NCBI GenBank assembly: GCA_964383905.1
Contig: CAYLJO010000130.1
Span: 1 to 17,154 of the forward strand
Reading direction: 5' to 3'
Source: CAYLJO01 sp964383905
GTDB lineage: Bacteria > Acidobacteriota > Blastocatellia > Pyrinomonadales > Pyrinomonadaceae
DNA length: 17,154 bases
The position numbers and the translations under genes were made by a program. Below the pieces are notes generated by a model, which worked only from the letters and a program-made list of their open reading frames with translations, searched no databases and had not been told where the DNA came from. Below, piece by piece: positions 1 to 7,326 of this stretch (position 1 is the first letter of the stretch; every line of letters starts with the position of its first letter).

Positions 1-2
1 AT

Positions 3-185
3 CGCGCGGGACAGCACCACGCGCTGTTAATGGCCCTCACGATGTTCGATCGTGCGCGCTGGACCGGCAAGGCGGCGGAGGCCGAAATATTCCGTGACTG
101 GCTAATCTCACGACTCAACGAGGCTGATCTCGCGAGCGACGAGAGTAGGGAAGCAGAGAATAAAGCCTTGCCGGCTTCTTACTGA
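3..185 (+). CDS. 3' end of an unidentified plus-strand gene (partial)
   Basis: An open frame enters from the left edge (first full codon at base 3) and runs 60 codons to a TGA at 183-185. The translated tail is rich in Ala, Glu and Arg and looks like a helical, charged C-terminus: it includes HHALLMALTMFDRARWTGKA and ends in ALPASY. Its amino-acid make-up is normal for a protein and the frame is open throughout, but I recognise no domain. It is the only plus-strand gene candidate on this side and would converge on the minus-strand run ending at 438. The hairpin at 227-264 lies about 40 bases past its stop, which fits a gene end. It could still be a chance open frame in GC-rich DNA. Confidence 0.42.
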   Translation, partial: RAGQHHALLMALTMFDRARWTGKAAEAEIFRDWLISRLNEADLASDESREAENKALPASY

Positions 186-226
186 GGCTTAAGTACTGAC
201 GGAAAACCCGGTGTGGGAAATAAAAT

Positions 227-264
227 GTGAAGGGTGAGCCCTTTTCGCAAATCTCACCCTTCAC
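227..264. terminator. Perfect 12-bp inverted repeat, possible terminator between convergent genes
   Basis: The arms GTGAAGGGTGAG (227-238) and CTCACCCTTCAC (253-264) are exact reverse complements, separated by 14 bases. There is no clear T-run on either strand (TTCCCCC follows on plus), so a classical intrinsic terminator is not proven. Its place between two convergent coding ends supports a bidirectional 3'-end role. Confidence 0.45.
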
Positions 265-306
265 TTCCCCCATGCTCGTCCGGTCAATCCGATAAACCAC
301 GGATCG

Positions 307-355
307 TAAACATAATCAGATTCGCCACCCGAACCAGAGTCTGATCCCATGTTTA
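307..355. repeat. Imperfect inverted repeat
   Basis: TAAACAT (307-313) pairs with ATGTTTA (349-355), ATCAGA (315-320) with TCTGAT (340-345), and TTCG (321-324) with CGAA (330-333). Together they give an interrupted stem with small internal bulges. It may be a 3' end structure for the anti-sigma transcript or an extragenic palindrome. Function is unknown. Confidence 0.35.
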
Positions 356-437
356 TCTGAACTGACTTTATTAACAGACTATACCAGCAGTAGGAGAGCG
401 GTCTGAATCGGCTTACGTTTGCTTAAACGCGGATCGG

Positions 438-668
438 TCATTTTGCTATTTGCATACGCTGCCATAAAACATTCTCGTCAGGGAAGGCGATACCCTGCTC
501 GTCACGCAGTTTACTCGCTGCGGTCACGATCGTATCGATGTCGCGGAATATACCTTTACAGGGTGAGCACAGGGCGAGGTGCGCTCGAACCTGGGCTTGC
601 TCCTCCTGATTGAGCGCGCCGTCGTGAAAGTCGCTCAGCAGCATGATACTTTTTACACAGTCCATCAT
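438..668 (-). CDS. Small zinc-finger anti-sigma factor (zf-HC2/ZAS type)
   Basis: About 76 residues. It matches the N-terminal anti-sigma zinc-finger pattern: an early Cys (MMDC, residue 4), then LLSDFHDGALN, then H30-x3-C34-x2-C37 (HLALCSPC). The His and Cys residues bind zinc in the ZAS family, and such proteins hold an ECF sigma factor inactive. There is no transmembrane segment, so it should be a cytosolic regulator, unlike the membrane-anchored anti-sigma factors. The ATG pair at 668/665 was chosen because a GGGGGG run lies just upstream; a GTG at 680 would overlap that ribosome site. It follows the ECF sigma gene by about 43 bases on the same strand, the standard sigma/anti-sigma order, so the partner is almost certainly that neighbour. 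The C-terminal half (residues 40-76) is helical and has no further recognised domain. Confidence 0.85.
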   Translation of the reverse strand: MMDCVKSIMLLSDFHDGALNQEEQAQVRAHLALCSPCKGIFRDIDTIVTAASKLRDEQGIAFPDENVLWQRMQIAK

Positions 669-711
669 TACCCCCCTCACGAAGCAAATCCGCTTCCTTA
701 AGTCTGGAAAG

Positions 712-1290
712 CTAGTTACGGGCTGCCTGTTCTCGAATCATCTCTCTTAATTTTAACCGCGCCTTGTGCAGTTGCGATTTTGAAGTCCCCTCGGAAATTC
801 CCAACATATCCGCAATCTCGCCGTGCTCATACCCTTCGACGTCATGGAGTACGAAGACGCTGCGGTAACCGGGCGGCAATTTTGTGATCGCATTCTCCAG
901 TGTGATCCGGTCGACGACCGGCATGGCCCTGGGATTCTCCGTCCCTTGAACAATTTGTACCGGGGTTTCGCCTTCTTCGGTGGTGAACTCGGGACGACTT
1001 TTGCGCCTGCGGAAGTGCATCAGCACCTGGTTGACCGTCATCCGGTGAAGCCACGTCGTAAACGCTGACTCACCGCGAAAACTGCCGATATTCTTATAAA
1101 GGTGGGTGAAAGTTTCCTGGGTGAGGTCTTCCGCTTCGCTAATGTCGCCCGTCATCCGCAGGCTGATGGCGTAGACCCGCCGGAAATGGCGGCGGTATAA
1201 TTCCTCAAAAGCTTTAATGTCTCCGGCGGCAGACTTTTGTGCGAGTTCGTAATCGGTCGGCTGCGGTTTCTCGACCTCAGCTGCGCTCAT
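712..1290 (-). CDS. ECF-family RNA polymerase sigma factor (RpoE-like)
   Basis: 192 residues from the ATG at 1288-1290. An upstream frame extends to 1389, but AAGGGGG sits about 9 bases before this ATG, and the longer form would run back into the preceding gene. Region 2 spans about residues 28-96, with the core DLTQETFTHLYKNIGSF and TTWLHRMTVNQVL. Region 4 spans about 129-182 (LPPGYRSVFVLHDVEGY, then the helix-turn-helix HGEIADMLGISEGTSKSQLHKARL). The proline- and acid-rich linker between them is normal for the family. It directs RNA polymerase to a small regulon, often for envelope or oxidative stress. The zinc-finger anti-sigma factor directly downstream should hold it in check. A sigma-70-like promoter sequence lies about 30 bases upstream (1321-1349), so the pair can be transcribed apart from the genes before it. 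Confidence 0.93.
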   Translation of the reverse strand: MSAAEVEKPQPTDYELAQKSAAGDIKAFEELYRRHFRRVYAISLRMTGDISEAEDLTQETFTHLYKNIGSFRGESAFTTWLHRMTVNQVLMHFRRRKSRPEFTTEEGETPVQIVQGTENPRAMPVVDRITLENAITKLPPGYRSVFVLHDVEGYEHGEIADMLGISEGTSKSQLHKARLKLREMIREQAARN

Positions 1291-1320
1291 TCCACAACAC
1301 CCCCTTGTTGCCCTATCATC

Positions 1321-1349
1321 ATAGTAATAATCTAACAGATTAACTTCAA
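1321..1349 (-). promoter_or_regulatory. Candidate promoter of the sigma/anti-sigma pair
   Basis: On the minus strand TTGAAG (1344-1349) and TACTAT (1321-1326) are separated by exactly 17 bases, a good vegetative -35/-10 match. A start near 1314 would give a leader of roughly 24 bases before the sigma-factor ATG and leaves room for its ribosome site. The -35 box overlaps the stop codon of the upstream membrane-protein gene. The local AT-richness stands out from the flanks. Confidence 0.45.
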
Positions 1350-2095
1350 AAGTAGTAATTAAAACCGACACGCATTCCATGAATGACATCGCCGGGTACG
1401 GTAGAGACGAGCACGACGGTCATCACACTGTGTGAAAGCGCCAGCGCGAAGAGGTTCGGGACGCGCCGGTAAATAGAGGCCCAGAGCAGGCCGCCCAGAG
1501 AAGTTGCCAGCGCCAGCCAAAGGTTGGGCAGGTGAAGCATGCCGAAGATCAGGGCCACCACAACTATGCTTCGAGCTCCTTGCCCCCAGGCAATCTGCGC
1601 CCGCCGGTGAATGAAAGCTTGGAGCGCATACTGCTGCATCAACCCCCAAAGGTAGAGCCACACAAAAACCCAGAGGACCGGCCACCCGATATTGTATTTA
1701 ATGATACTTATACTGCGGGTGAACCACCCAAAGGTGATCAGCAGGAGGCTGGCCAGCAGCATCGGCGGAACAAGTAGGCGCACGGCCTGTAGGAAATTGT
1801 CGAGTCGCCAACCCAGATCGCGCGCCGTTTCACGCCGCGCCCGGTGCGAGAAGAACATGAAGATGAAAGCAGAGCTGACGGGGACCAGCCCGACCAGCAT
1901 GTTCTTCCCAAAAAACGGGAGGATAGCCCACTCGGCGATTAAACAGCAGAGGACGACAAAGGCGATCTCCAGAACAGCCAGGGCGCGCCCACGCGCCAGA
2001 GCGGGGGCCCTATGTACCTCGCTTCCCACGATACTCAACTCTTCCTCTCCTATTGATGGCCGGCTTGCCGCCGGGCGGGGCGAAGACTTGATCAC
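1346..2095 (-). CDS. CPBP-type intramembrane protein with Gln in place of the catalytic Glu pair
   Basis: 249 residues, mostly hydrophobic, with membrane segments near residues 40-60, 65-82, 105-123, 138-153, 176-190, 195-208 and 214-231. The CPBP (Abi/CAAX-protease-like) fold is suggested by FGMLH at 184-188 (F-x3-H motif) and by H222 in LSHSVMT (third motif). The first motif, normally E-E-x3-R and containing the catalytic glutamate, reads QQYALQ at 154-159, so both acids and the Arg are replaced. It may be an inactive relative or a subfamily with altered chemistry. The 249-residue form starts at a GTG (2093-2095) with a weak ribosome site. A later GTG near residue 23, after a GGAGAGGAAGAG stretch, is an alternative that would trim the polar N-terminus. 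It follows the Nudix gene by 21 bases, so it is probably co-transcribed. Confidence 0.72.
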   Translation of the reverse strand: MIKSSPRPAASRPSIGEEELSIVGSEVHRAPALARGRALAVLEIAFVVLCCLIAEWAILPFFGKNMLVGLVPVSSAFIFMFFSHRARRETARDLGWRLDNFLQAVRLLVPPMLLASLLLITFGWFTRSISIIKYNIGWPVLWVFVWLYLWGLMQQYALQAFIHRRAQIAWGQGARSIVVVALIFGMLHLPNLWLALATSLGGLLWASIYRRVPNLFALALSHSVMTVVLVSTVPGDVIHGMRVGFNYYF

Positions 2096-2116
2096 AATTT
2101 TGTCCGCGGATGAAGA

Positions 2117-2488
2117 TCAGGAGGAAGAAAGAAGCATCTCTTTCGCCCGCCCGACAATTTCCCGCTCGTTTTTAAACGCGAGCATCCTATGCGCCTCAGC
2201 GACTGTGACCCACCGCGCTTCATTGACTTCCACGTCGTGCTGGCTGATATCGCCGGACTTGTAGCGGAGTAAATAGAAGTAGACGAATTTGTGAAAGCGC
2301 ACGCGCTCCTGTCGTTCCCTCGAATAGTACCAATATTCGACCTTATCGATGAGCTCAAGCATCTCGGTTTCAAGGCCCGTCTCTTCGCGGACCTCACGTA
2401 CGGCCGCCGCCTCGGTCGTTTCTTCTTGTTCCACGATCCCTTTAGGTAGCTGCCAGCGGCCCTCATCGCCCACGGAAATAATGGCCAC
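2117..2488 (-). CDS. Nudix hydrolase (5' end uncertain, probably frameshifted)
   Basis: The Nudix box G-x5-E-x7-REVREETGL is complete (residues 17-39 from the GTG start), so the metal-binding catalytic helix is intact. LPKG precedes it, as in typical Nudix proteins. The family hydrolyses nucleoside diphosphates linked to another moiety; the substrate cannot be told. 123 residues is short. The frame is open upstream of the GTG at 2488 and reads SSAGDVPRSR, which resembles the first strand of the Nudix fold, but no start codon occurs before an in-frame stop. A good ATG at 2572-2574 (MSEYELRGDKDP) is one frame off, and the two frames meet in a GGCGGCGGCG tract near 2520-2535. One missing base there would join them into a protein of about 150 residues. 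The gene lies between the hybrid kinase and the CPBP gene, same strand. Confidence 0.8.
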   Translation of the reverse strand: MAIISVGDEGRWQLPKGIVEQEETTEAAAVREVREETGLETEMLELIDKVEYWYYSRERQERVRFHKFVYFYLLRYKSGDISQHDVEVNEARWVTVAEAHRMLAFKNEREIVGRAKEMLLSSS

Positions 2489-2635
2489 GCGCGACCGCGG
2501 AACGTCGCCGGCGGAAGACGCCGCCGCCGGCCGAGATTTGGGTCCTTGTCGCCACGTAGCTCATACTCAGACATCTTCTCGCGCAAACCCCCTCGCAAAC
2601 ATCCCCGGTTGAATTCCTGAACGTGTTGAAGAGAA

Positions 2636-4285
2636 TTAAGAAGTGAGTTTACGGACGAGGGCGATGAGATCTTCCGCCTCGACGGGTTTGGCGACGTGGG
2701 CGGCGTAGCCTGCGGAAAGGGCGCGCGCGCGATCCTCCTCCATCGCATAGCCGGAGATGGCGACGGCCGGAACTTTTTCCACCCCGGGCAGGCGGCGCAA
2801 CTGGGCCAGAAGTTGGTAACCGTCAATATCCGGCATACCAATATCAGAGATGATAACCCCCGGGGTTTCCTGAGAAGCCTGCGCCAGCGCCTCCCTGGCG
2901 GATTTGGCGGCAATCACACGGCAGCCTTTTTGCACAAAGAGCAGGCGCAACATCGCGAGCGTGTCCGGGGAATCTTCGACAATAAGTACGGGCCGGGCCA
3001 GTTTGAGAGATCCGCCGTGAACTTCTCCGCCATACTCATGTTCGCCGTGCGGGGCCCGCGGCATGACGAAGGTGAAGCGTGCGCCGCGCCCGACCCCTGC
3101 TGATTCCGCATAAACCTGACCGCCGTGCAAGCGCGCCAGCGCGTCCACGATTGCCAGTCCAAGACCCAGCCCGCCGTGCTGTCGCGTGGTCGAACCGTCA
3201 GCCTGGCGGAACCGGTCGAAGACATGCGGCAGAAATTCAGGCGCGATGCCGATGCCGGTGTCTTCAACGGTAACCCGCGCCTCCTCGCCGGCGGCTTCAA
3301 CGCGCACCGTAACGCGCCCGCCCTCCTGTGTAAACCTGATCGCGTTTGAAAGCAGGTTCCAAATAATCTGTTGCAAGCGTACGGGCGCGCCGAGCACGAT
3401 CAGCGGTGCGGCAGGCAGCATCACCTCCAGCCTGATATTACGCCCGGTTGCGGTTGAGCGCACCGTCTCGACGGCCGCCTCGCCAATAGTCTTCAGGTCT
3501 GACGGCTCAAGATCGAACTGCAATTTACCGGCCGCGATCCGTGAGATGTCGAGAAGATCATCAATCAGCCGCGCCTGCAGGCGGGCGTTTCGATCGATGG
3601 TATCGAGCGCCTGCGCCATACCGCTCGCGTCGAGATTACCGGTGCGAATGAGACTGATCCAGCCGATGACCGGCGTCAAAGGGGTGCGTAGCTCATGAGA
3701 GAGGGTCGCGAGAAATATATCTTTCGCCCGGTTGGCTTCCCCCAACTCCTGATTGAGCCGCGTCAGCTCCAAGGTCCTTTCTTCAACACGGCGTTCCAGG
3801 TCTCGGTTAAGCTGTTCGAGGTTAGCGCGTGCCTGCTGCTCGGCCAGCATCAAACGGCGATGCTCGATGCCGCGCCGGACCGTATACTTCAGGTCGTCGA
3901 TGATGCAGGGCTTAATGAGGTAATCGTACGCGCCCTGACGCAGTGCGGCGATGGCCGATTCGACCGAAGCAAATCCCGTCAGGATGATGGCGATCGTGAG
4001 CGGCGAACGGCGGCGTAGCTCGGTCAGGACGGAGATCCCGTCGCCGCCCTCCATATGCAGATCCGTCAGCACCAGATCGAATTGCTTATGCTGGAGGCGA
4101 GCGATCGCTTCCGAGCCGCTCGAGGCGGTCTCCACCAGGAATCCCTCCTGGCGTAAAATCTCGCTGACCGTGAGGGCGACGCTCTCCTCATCATCGACTA
4201 CGAGCAGACGCGTCTCCTCGGTCACGGGCTCGATTTTATTCACGTCCGGCGAGACTTCATGTTCCGTGGAAGAGAGAATAGCCAT
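2636..4285 (-). CDS. Hybrid sensor histidine kinase: receiver - kinase core - receiver
   Basis: The frame extends to a TTG at 4306 (556 residues). The ATG at 4285 is preferred, giving 549; numbering here uses the 556-residue form. Receiver 1 spans about 33-150 (LLVVDDEE, phospho-acceptor D82 in LTDLHM, K132 in LIKPC). A coiled coil at 152-195 (LEQLNRDLERRVEERTLELT) leads to the dimerisation/phospho-acceptor helix with H204 in SHELRTPL. The ATP-binding domain has the N-box (WNLLSNAIRF, 316-325), D349 in VEDTGIGI and the glycine-rich GGLGLGLAIV (378-387). Receiver 2 spans about 438-553 (IVEDSPD, D488 in ISDIGMPD, K540). There is no transmembrane segment, so it is cytosolic, and no DNA-binding domain. 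It probably takes phosphate at receiver 1 and relays it through H204 and D488. It follows the receiver-STAS gene by 27 bases, consistent with one operon. Confidence 0.93.
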   Translation of the reverse strand: MAILSSTEHEVSPDVNKIEPVTEETRLLVVDDEESVALTVSEILRQEGFLVETASSGSEAIARLQHKQFDLVLTDLHMEGGDGISVLTELRRRSPLTIAIILTGFASVESAIAALRQGAYDYLIKPCIIDDLKYTVRRGIEHRRLMLAEQQARANLEQLNRDLERRVEERTLELTRLNQELGEANRAKDIFLATLSHELRTPLTPVIGWISLIRTGNLDASGMAQALDTIDRNARLQARLIDDLLDISRIAAGKLQFDLEPSDLKTIGEAAVETVRSTATGRNIRLEVMLPAAPLIVLGAPVRLQQIIWNLLSNAIRFTQEGGRVTVRVEAAGEEARVTVEDTGIGIAPEFLPHVFDRFRQADGSTTRQHGGLGLGLAIVDALARLHGGQVYAESAGVGRGARFTFVMPRAPHGEHEYGGEVHGGSLKLARPVLIVEDSPDTLAMLRLLFVQKGCRVIAAKSAREALAQASQETPGVIISDIGMPDIDGYQLLAQLRRLPGVEKVPAVAISGYAMEEDRARALSAGYAAHVAKPVEAEDLIALVRKLTS

Positions 4286-4312
4286 TGCGCTTAAAGACCG
4301 TGTCAAATGGTA

Positions 4313-5158
4313 TCAATAACCAGGCGCTACGACGCCGTCGGGCCTCGCATTCCTCCGCTCGAAAGAGCTGACCGAAACATTAATATGTTCGAAAGCAGTG
4401 CGCAGGCCGTCCACCAGGCGGCGGCGCGTCGTAATGCCTTCGAGGTCGACGCCGAGGGCCACCAGATTAACCGTCACGGCCCCCTTGATGCCCGTAATAA
4501 TGGCCCGCGCGCCGAGCAGCCGGGCCGAATGAACCGTGTTGATCAGGTGCGCCGCGACGTGGCTATCGACCACCGTGCAGCCCGTAATATCGATGATGAT
4601 CACCGCCGCGCCCTTCTCTCGAATCATTTCCAGCATCGCGCCGGACATCTCCACGGCCCGCGCATCGTCGAGAGAGCCGACCACCGGGAGTAGCAAAATC
4701 CCGTCCCATATTTCCACCACCGGGGTCGACAGCTCGCTGATGTGCATGCGCTGGCGTTTGTGTTCGAGCGCGCGGCTCACGGTCAGCTTCAGATCATCGA
4801 CCACGCACGGCTTGACGAGGTAATCGTAGACGCCGTGCCGCAGCGCGTCGATTGATGATTCGATCGAGGCGTAGCCGGTCAAGACTATCGTCACGACGTC
4901 CGGGTATTTTGCGCTGAGCTCGTTGAGCAACGCGCTCCCGTCCATGCCCCCCATGTGCAGGTCGGTCAGGACGAGGTCAAATTCGCCGCGCCCCATTTTC
5001 GACAGCGCGTCCTCACCGTCGCTCGCCGTCTCGACGATGTGGCCTTCTTGCTCAAGGATGGCGGCGGTCGTGATGCGCACGTTCTCCTCATCATCAACAA
5101 CTAGCACACGGTATGGCTGTTTGCCGGCTGGGGCTGCCTTGATTTTACCGCTTTTCAT
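4313..5158 (-). CDS. Receiver-STAS protein (response regulator with RsbR-like output)
   Basis: 281 residues from the ATG at 5158, preceded by GGAAG; the frame extends to a TTG at 5182. The ATG overlaps the end of the upstream kinase gene by 14 bases, which suggests coupled translation. Residues about 16-140 form a receiver (VLVVDDEE, D66 in LTDLHM, K116 in LVKPC). Residues about 144-258 form a STAS domain of the RsbR/RsbS stressosome type (IIIDITGCTVVDSHVAAHLI, then LLGARAIITGIKG). S199 in VDSHVA and the Thr in IITGI fall where RsbR/RsbS proteins carry phosphorylated Ser/Thr. There is no helix-turn-helix. STAS proteins act by binding partners such as anti-sigma factors or switch kinases, so output is probably protein-protein. 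The receiver closely resembles receiver 1 of the downstream hybrid kinase. Confidence 0.9.
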   Translation of the reverse strand: MKSGKIKAAPAGKQPYRVLVVDDEENVRITTAAILEQEGHIVETASDGEDALSKMGRGEFDLVLTDLHMGGMDGSALLNELSAKYPDVVTIVLTGYASIESSIDALRHGVYDYLVKPCVVDDLKLTVSRALEHKRQRMHISELSTPVVEIWDGILLLPVVGSLDDARAVEMSGAMLEMIREKGAAVIIIDITGCTVVDSHVAAHLINTVHSARLLGARAIITGIKGAVTVNLVALGVDLEGITTRRRLVDGLRTAFEHINVSVSSFERRNARPDGVVAPGY

Positions 5159-7322
5159 CGTCTTCCAGCGTAGGCGAGTCAACGAGCAGAATGATATTAA
5201 AAGTCGTCCCTTGATTCTCCTTGCTAGTCACTTCAATACGCCCGCCGTGTTGCCGCACGATGTCCTGCGTCACCCAGAGGCCGAGGCCCGTCCCCTTTTT
5301 CCGTTTAGAGAAGAACGGCTCAAAGATTCGTGGCAAATCATCCTCACTGATGCCGCGCCCGGTGTCGCTGATTTGAATGGAGATCGAGGGCTGCAGCGAT
5401 TGCACGTAGCGCTCGGTCTTGATCTTGATCTGACCCTTTTGGCCGTCGATCGCTTGCTGCGCGTTGAGAATCAGGTTGAGAAAGACCTGCCGCAGTTGGT
5501 CGGCGCGCGCGCGCGCGGCCGGCAGGCCGGGGTCGAAATCACGCACGACCTGAATGCCCGACTGCCGTAATTTCTTCTCGACGAGAACGAGCGTCTCCTC
5601 CAGCGCCTGATTGATGTTGATCCACTCGACCTCACCCGAACGCCGCGCGAAACCGAGCATCTGGCGGATTATGTGCGAGACACGCTCCGTCTCCTTGCGC
5701 GCCACATCAAGAAAGCGCGCCGTCGAGGCTTCATCGCGGCTGCTCTGCAACAGGTAGAGGGAATTCTTGATGGCTTCGAGCGGGTTATTGACCTCATGCG
5801 CGATGGAGGCGGCGAGGCGACCAACCGCCGCGAGTTTTTCCGACTCGAAGAGCTGCTGCTCGACACGCCGGTGCTCCAGCTCGCGTATCTCCGAAAGATC
5901 ATGCAGGATCGAGACGACCGCGGTGACCTGCCCCTTCGCGTCCAGGACCTCACCCGAAGTGATCTCCATGGGTAGGGTTTCGCCCGTCTTCGGGTCGATC
6001 AGCTCTATTTCAGCCTGGCGGCCGGTGTTGGATTCTGACGCCAGGCCGGAGATGAATGAAGTCAGCTTGACGGAATTGGCGCGCACCGCCGACGCCGCGC
6101 GCGGCAGCGTCGGGTCCGCCTGCTGAAAGAGGACCTCGGCCCGGGCATTAAAGAGGATAAAATTCCCGTCGGTATCACTGACGACTACCGGGTGCCCGAC
6201 GTTTTCGATGATCAGGTCGAGGCGGTCACGTTCGCGCCGGGCCTCGGCCTCGGCCTGCTGCAATTTAATGAAGTTGCGGGCCAGCTCCTCATTCGCTTCA
6301 CGAAGATCCGTGACATCGCGAAAGATCGAGACCAGACCGATCCGTTCGCCGCGGGCGTTCAACGCCGCCGTCGATACCACTTCGAAGTGCAGGTCGGAGC
6401 CTTCGAGCGGATCAACCAGTGTGATGTCGCGCTGGATGACTTCCGAAGAAGACACGGCGGCGCTTGACAGGTAGGCGGAGAAAAGCAGGTCGTTCATCTT
6501 GAGCGCGCGCCGTTTGCCCTCGCCCGCGTTCTTCGAGCCGCTGAAGAGCTCTTCGGCGCGGCGGTTCTGCAGCAAAATCTCATTGTCCAGGTTGGTGAGC
6601 ACAATGGGGTCAGCGACCGATTTCATGATCGACTCAACCCACTGGCGCTCCCGCTGTAATTTGCTGACGGTCGCCGTCAGGCGCTCGTACTGGATGGCGG
6701 ATGAAGCGGCGATGCCGATGCGGTCGGCGTAGCGCACCAGCAAATTATAGGTCGCGGGATCCACCGTGCCTTGTTCCACGCCGAGGTAGAGCACGCCCAG
6801 CGATGAGTGGTGCTCCCAACGATCGTCGGCAAAGCTTTGACTGTGCGCCACGTCCAGCTCGAGCTTCTTCAGGAGGCCCGGGCCGCCAAACAGGGGGAGG
6901 GCCAGCATACCTGTCGGGCACCCCAGTTTGTGGAGAAAATCGGCGCTTGATTCGTCCGCCTGGGGCGAGAGCCAGACGGACTGACCCTCGTGAATGAGGG
7001 CTACATGAGGCGCGCTGGAATCAAGCGGCAGCGCGATGTTCGTCACCTCCGCGTCGTCCTCAAAACCCACCGCCGCTCGCATCCGCAGGGAGCCGCTGCG
7101 CTCGTCTATTAAAGCGATCGCCGCTTTTGTGTAGCCGAAGCCTGAGGTGATGGCTTCGAGCGAAAGTAACAACCGCTCTTCCAGCTTCGGCGTGGCAAGC
7201 ATCTGCGTCGTCAAATCGATCAGAAGATCGTTATGACGATCACGCAGATTGACCTGAGCCTCTTCGGCGGTCTCGGAAAGAACCAGAGGCGACGATGCTG
7301 GCAGTCGGTTCTCCATACACAT
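5145..7322 (-). CDS. Sensor histidine kinase, GAF-PAS-PAS-HisKA-HATPase
   Basis: 725 residues. A GAF domain spans about 28-215; two PAS domains follow at about 227-345 (ESIMKSVADPIVLTN) and 365-480 (IIENVGHPVVVSDTDGNF), with a short coiled coil between them. The kinase core has H509 in SIAHEVNNPL, the N-box FLNLILNAQQAI (614-625), D653 in ISDTGRGIS and GTGLGLWV (677-684). No signal peptide or membrane segment is seen, so it senses a cytosolic cue, possibly a small ligand or redox state. It is the first gene after gvpA, 59 bases on, and its stop overlaps the receiver-STAS gene by 14 bases, so that protein is its likely partner. The ATGs at 7322 and 7316 have no clear ribosome site, and a stem-loop arm ends 5 bases upstream. 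Initiation may therefore be weak or structure-controlled. Confidence 0.93.
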   Translation of the reverse strand: MCMENRLPASSPLVLSETAEEAQVNLRDRHNDLLIDLTTQMLATPKLEERLLLSLEAITSGFGYTKAAIALIDERSGSLRMRAAVGFEDDAEVTNIALPLDSSAPHVALIHEGQSVWLSPQADESSADFLHKLGCPTGMLALPLFGGPGLLKKLELDVAHSQSFADDRWEHHSSLGVLYLGVEQGTVDPATYNLLVRYADRIGIAASSAIQYERLTATVSKLQRERQWVESIMKSVADPIVLTNLDNEILLQNRRAEELFSGSKNAGEGKRRALKMNDLLFSAYLSSAAVSSSEVIQRDITLVDPLEGSDLHFEVVSTAALNARGERIGLVSIFRDVTDLREANEELARNFIKLQQAEAEARRERDRLDLIIENVGHPVVVSDTDGNFILFNARAEVLFQQADPTLPRAASAVRANSVKLTSFISGLASESNTGRQAEIELIDPKTGETLPMEITSGEVLDAKGQVTAVVSILHDLSEIRELEHRRVEQQLFESEKLAAVGRLAASIAHEVNNPLEAIKNSLYLLQSSRDEASTARFLDVARKETERVSHIIRQMLGFARRSGEVEWININQALEETLVLVEKKLRQSGIQVVRDFDPGLPAARARADQLRQVFLNLILNAQQAIDGQKGQIKIKTERYVQSLQPSISIQISDTGRGISEDDLPRIFEPFFSKRKKGTGLGLWVTQDIVRQHGGRIEVTSKENQGTTFNIILLVDSPTLEDDEKR

Positions 7323-7326
7323 AGCT

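Larger units (their letters stand above)
186..437. other. Intergenic region with two inverted repeats
   Basis: No credible gene is seen between the stop of the left-edge frame and the stop of the minus-strand anti-sigma gene. The two neighbours converge here. The region holds a perfect 12-bp hairpin (227-264) and a longer imperfect hairpin (307-355), listed separately. It is more AT-rich than the surrounding coding DNA. Confidence 0.6.

Noticed and set aside
1291..1389. N-terminal extension of the ECF sigma factor
   Set aside because: The extra 33 codons lack a ribosome site, overlap the upstream gene and would contain the candidate promoter; AAGGGGG before the ATG at 1290 decides the start.
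2092..2913. 273-residue minus-strand frame spanning the Nudix gene and the end of the hybrid kinase
   Set aside because: Both real genes occupy other frames with clear motifs. Only the short MSEYEL segment near 2574 may be real, as the displaced 5' end of the Nudix gene.
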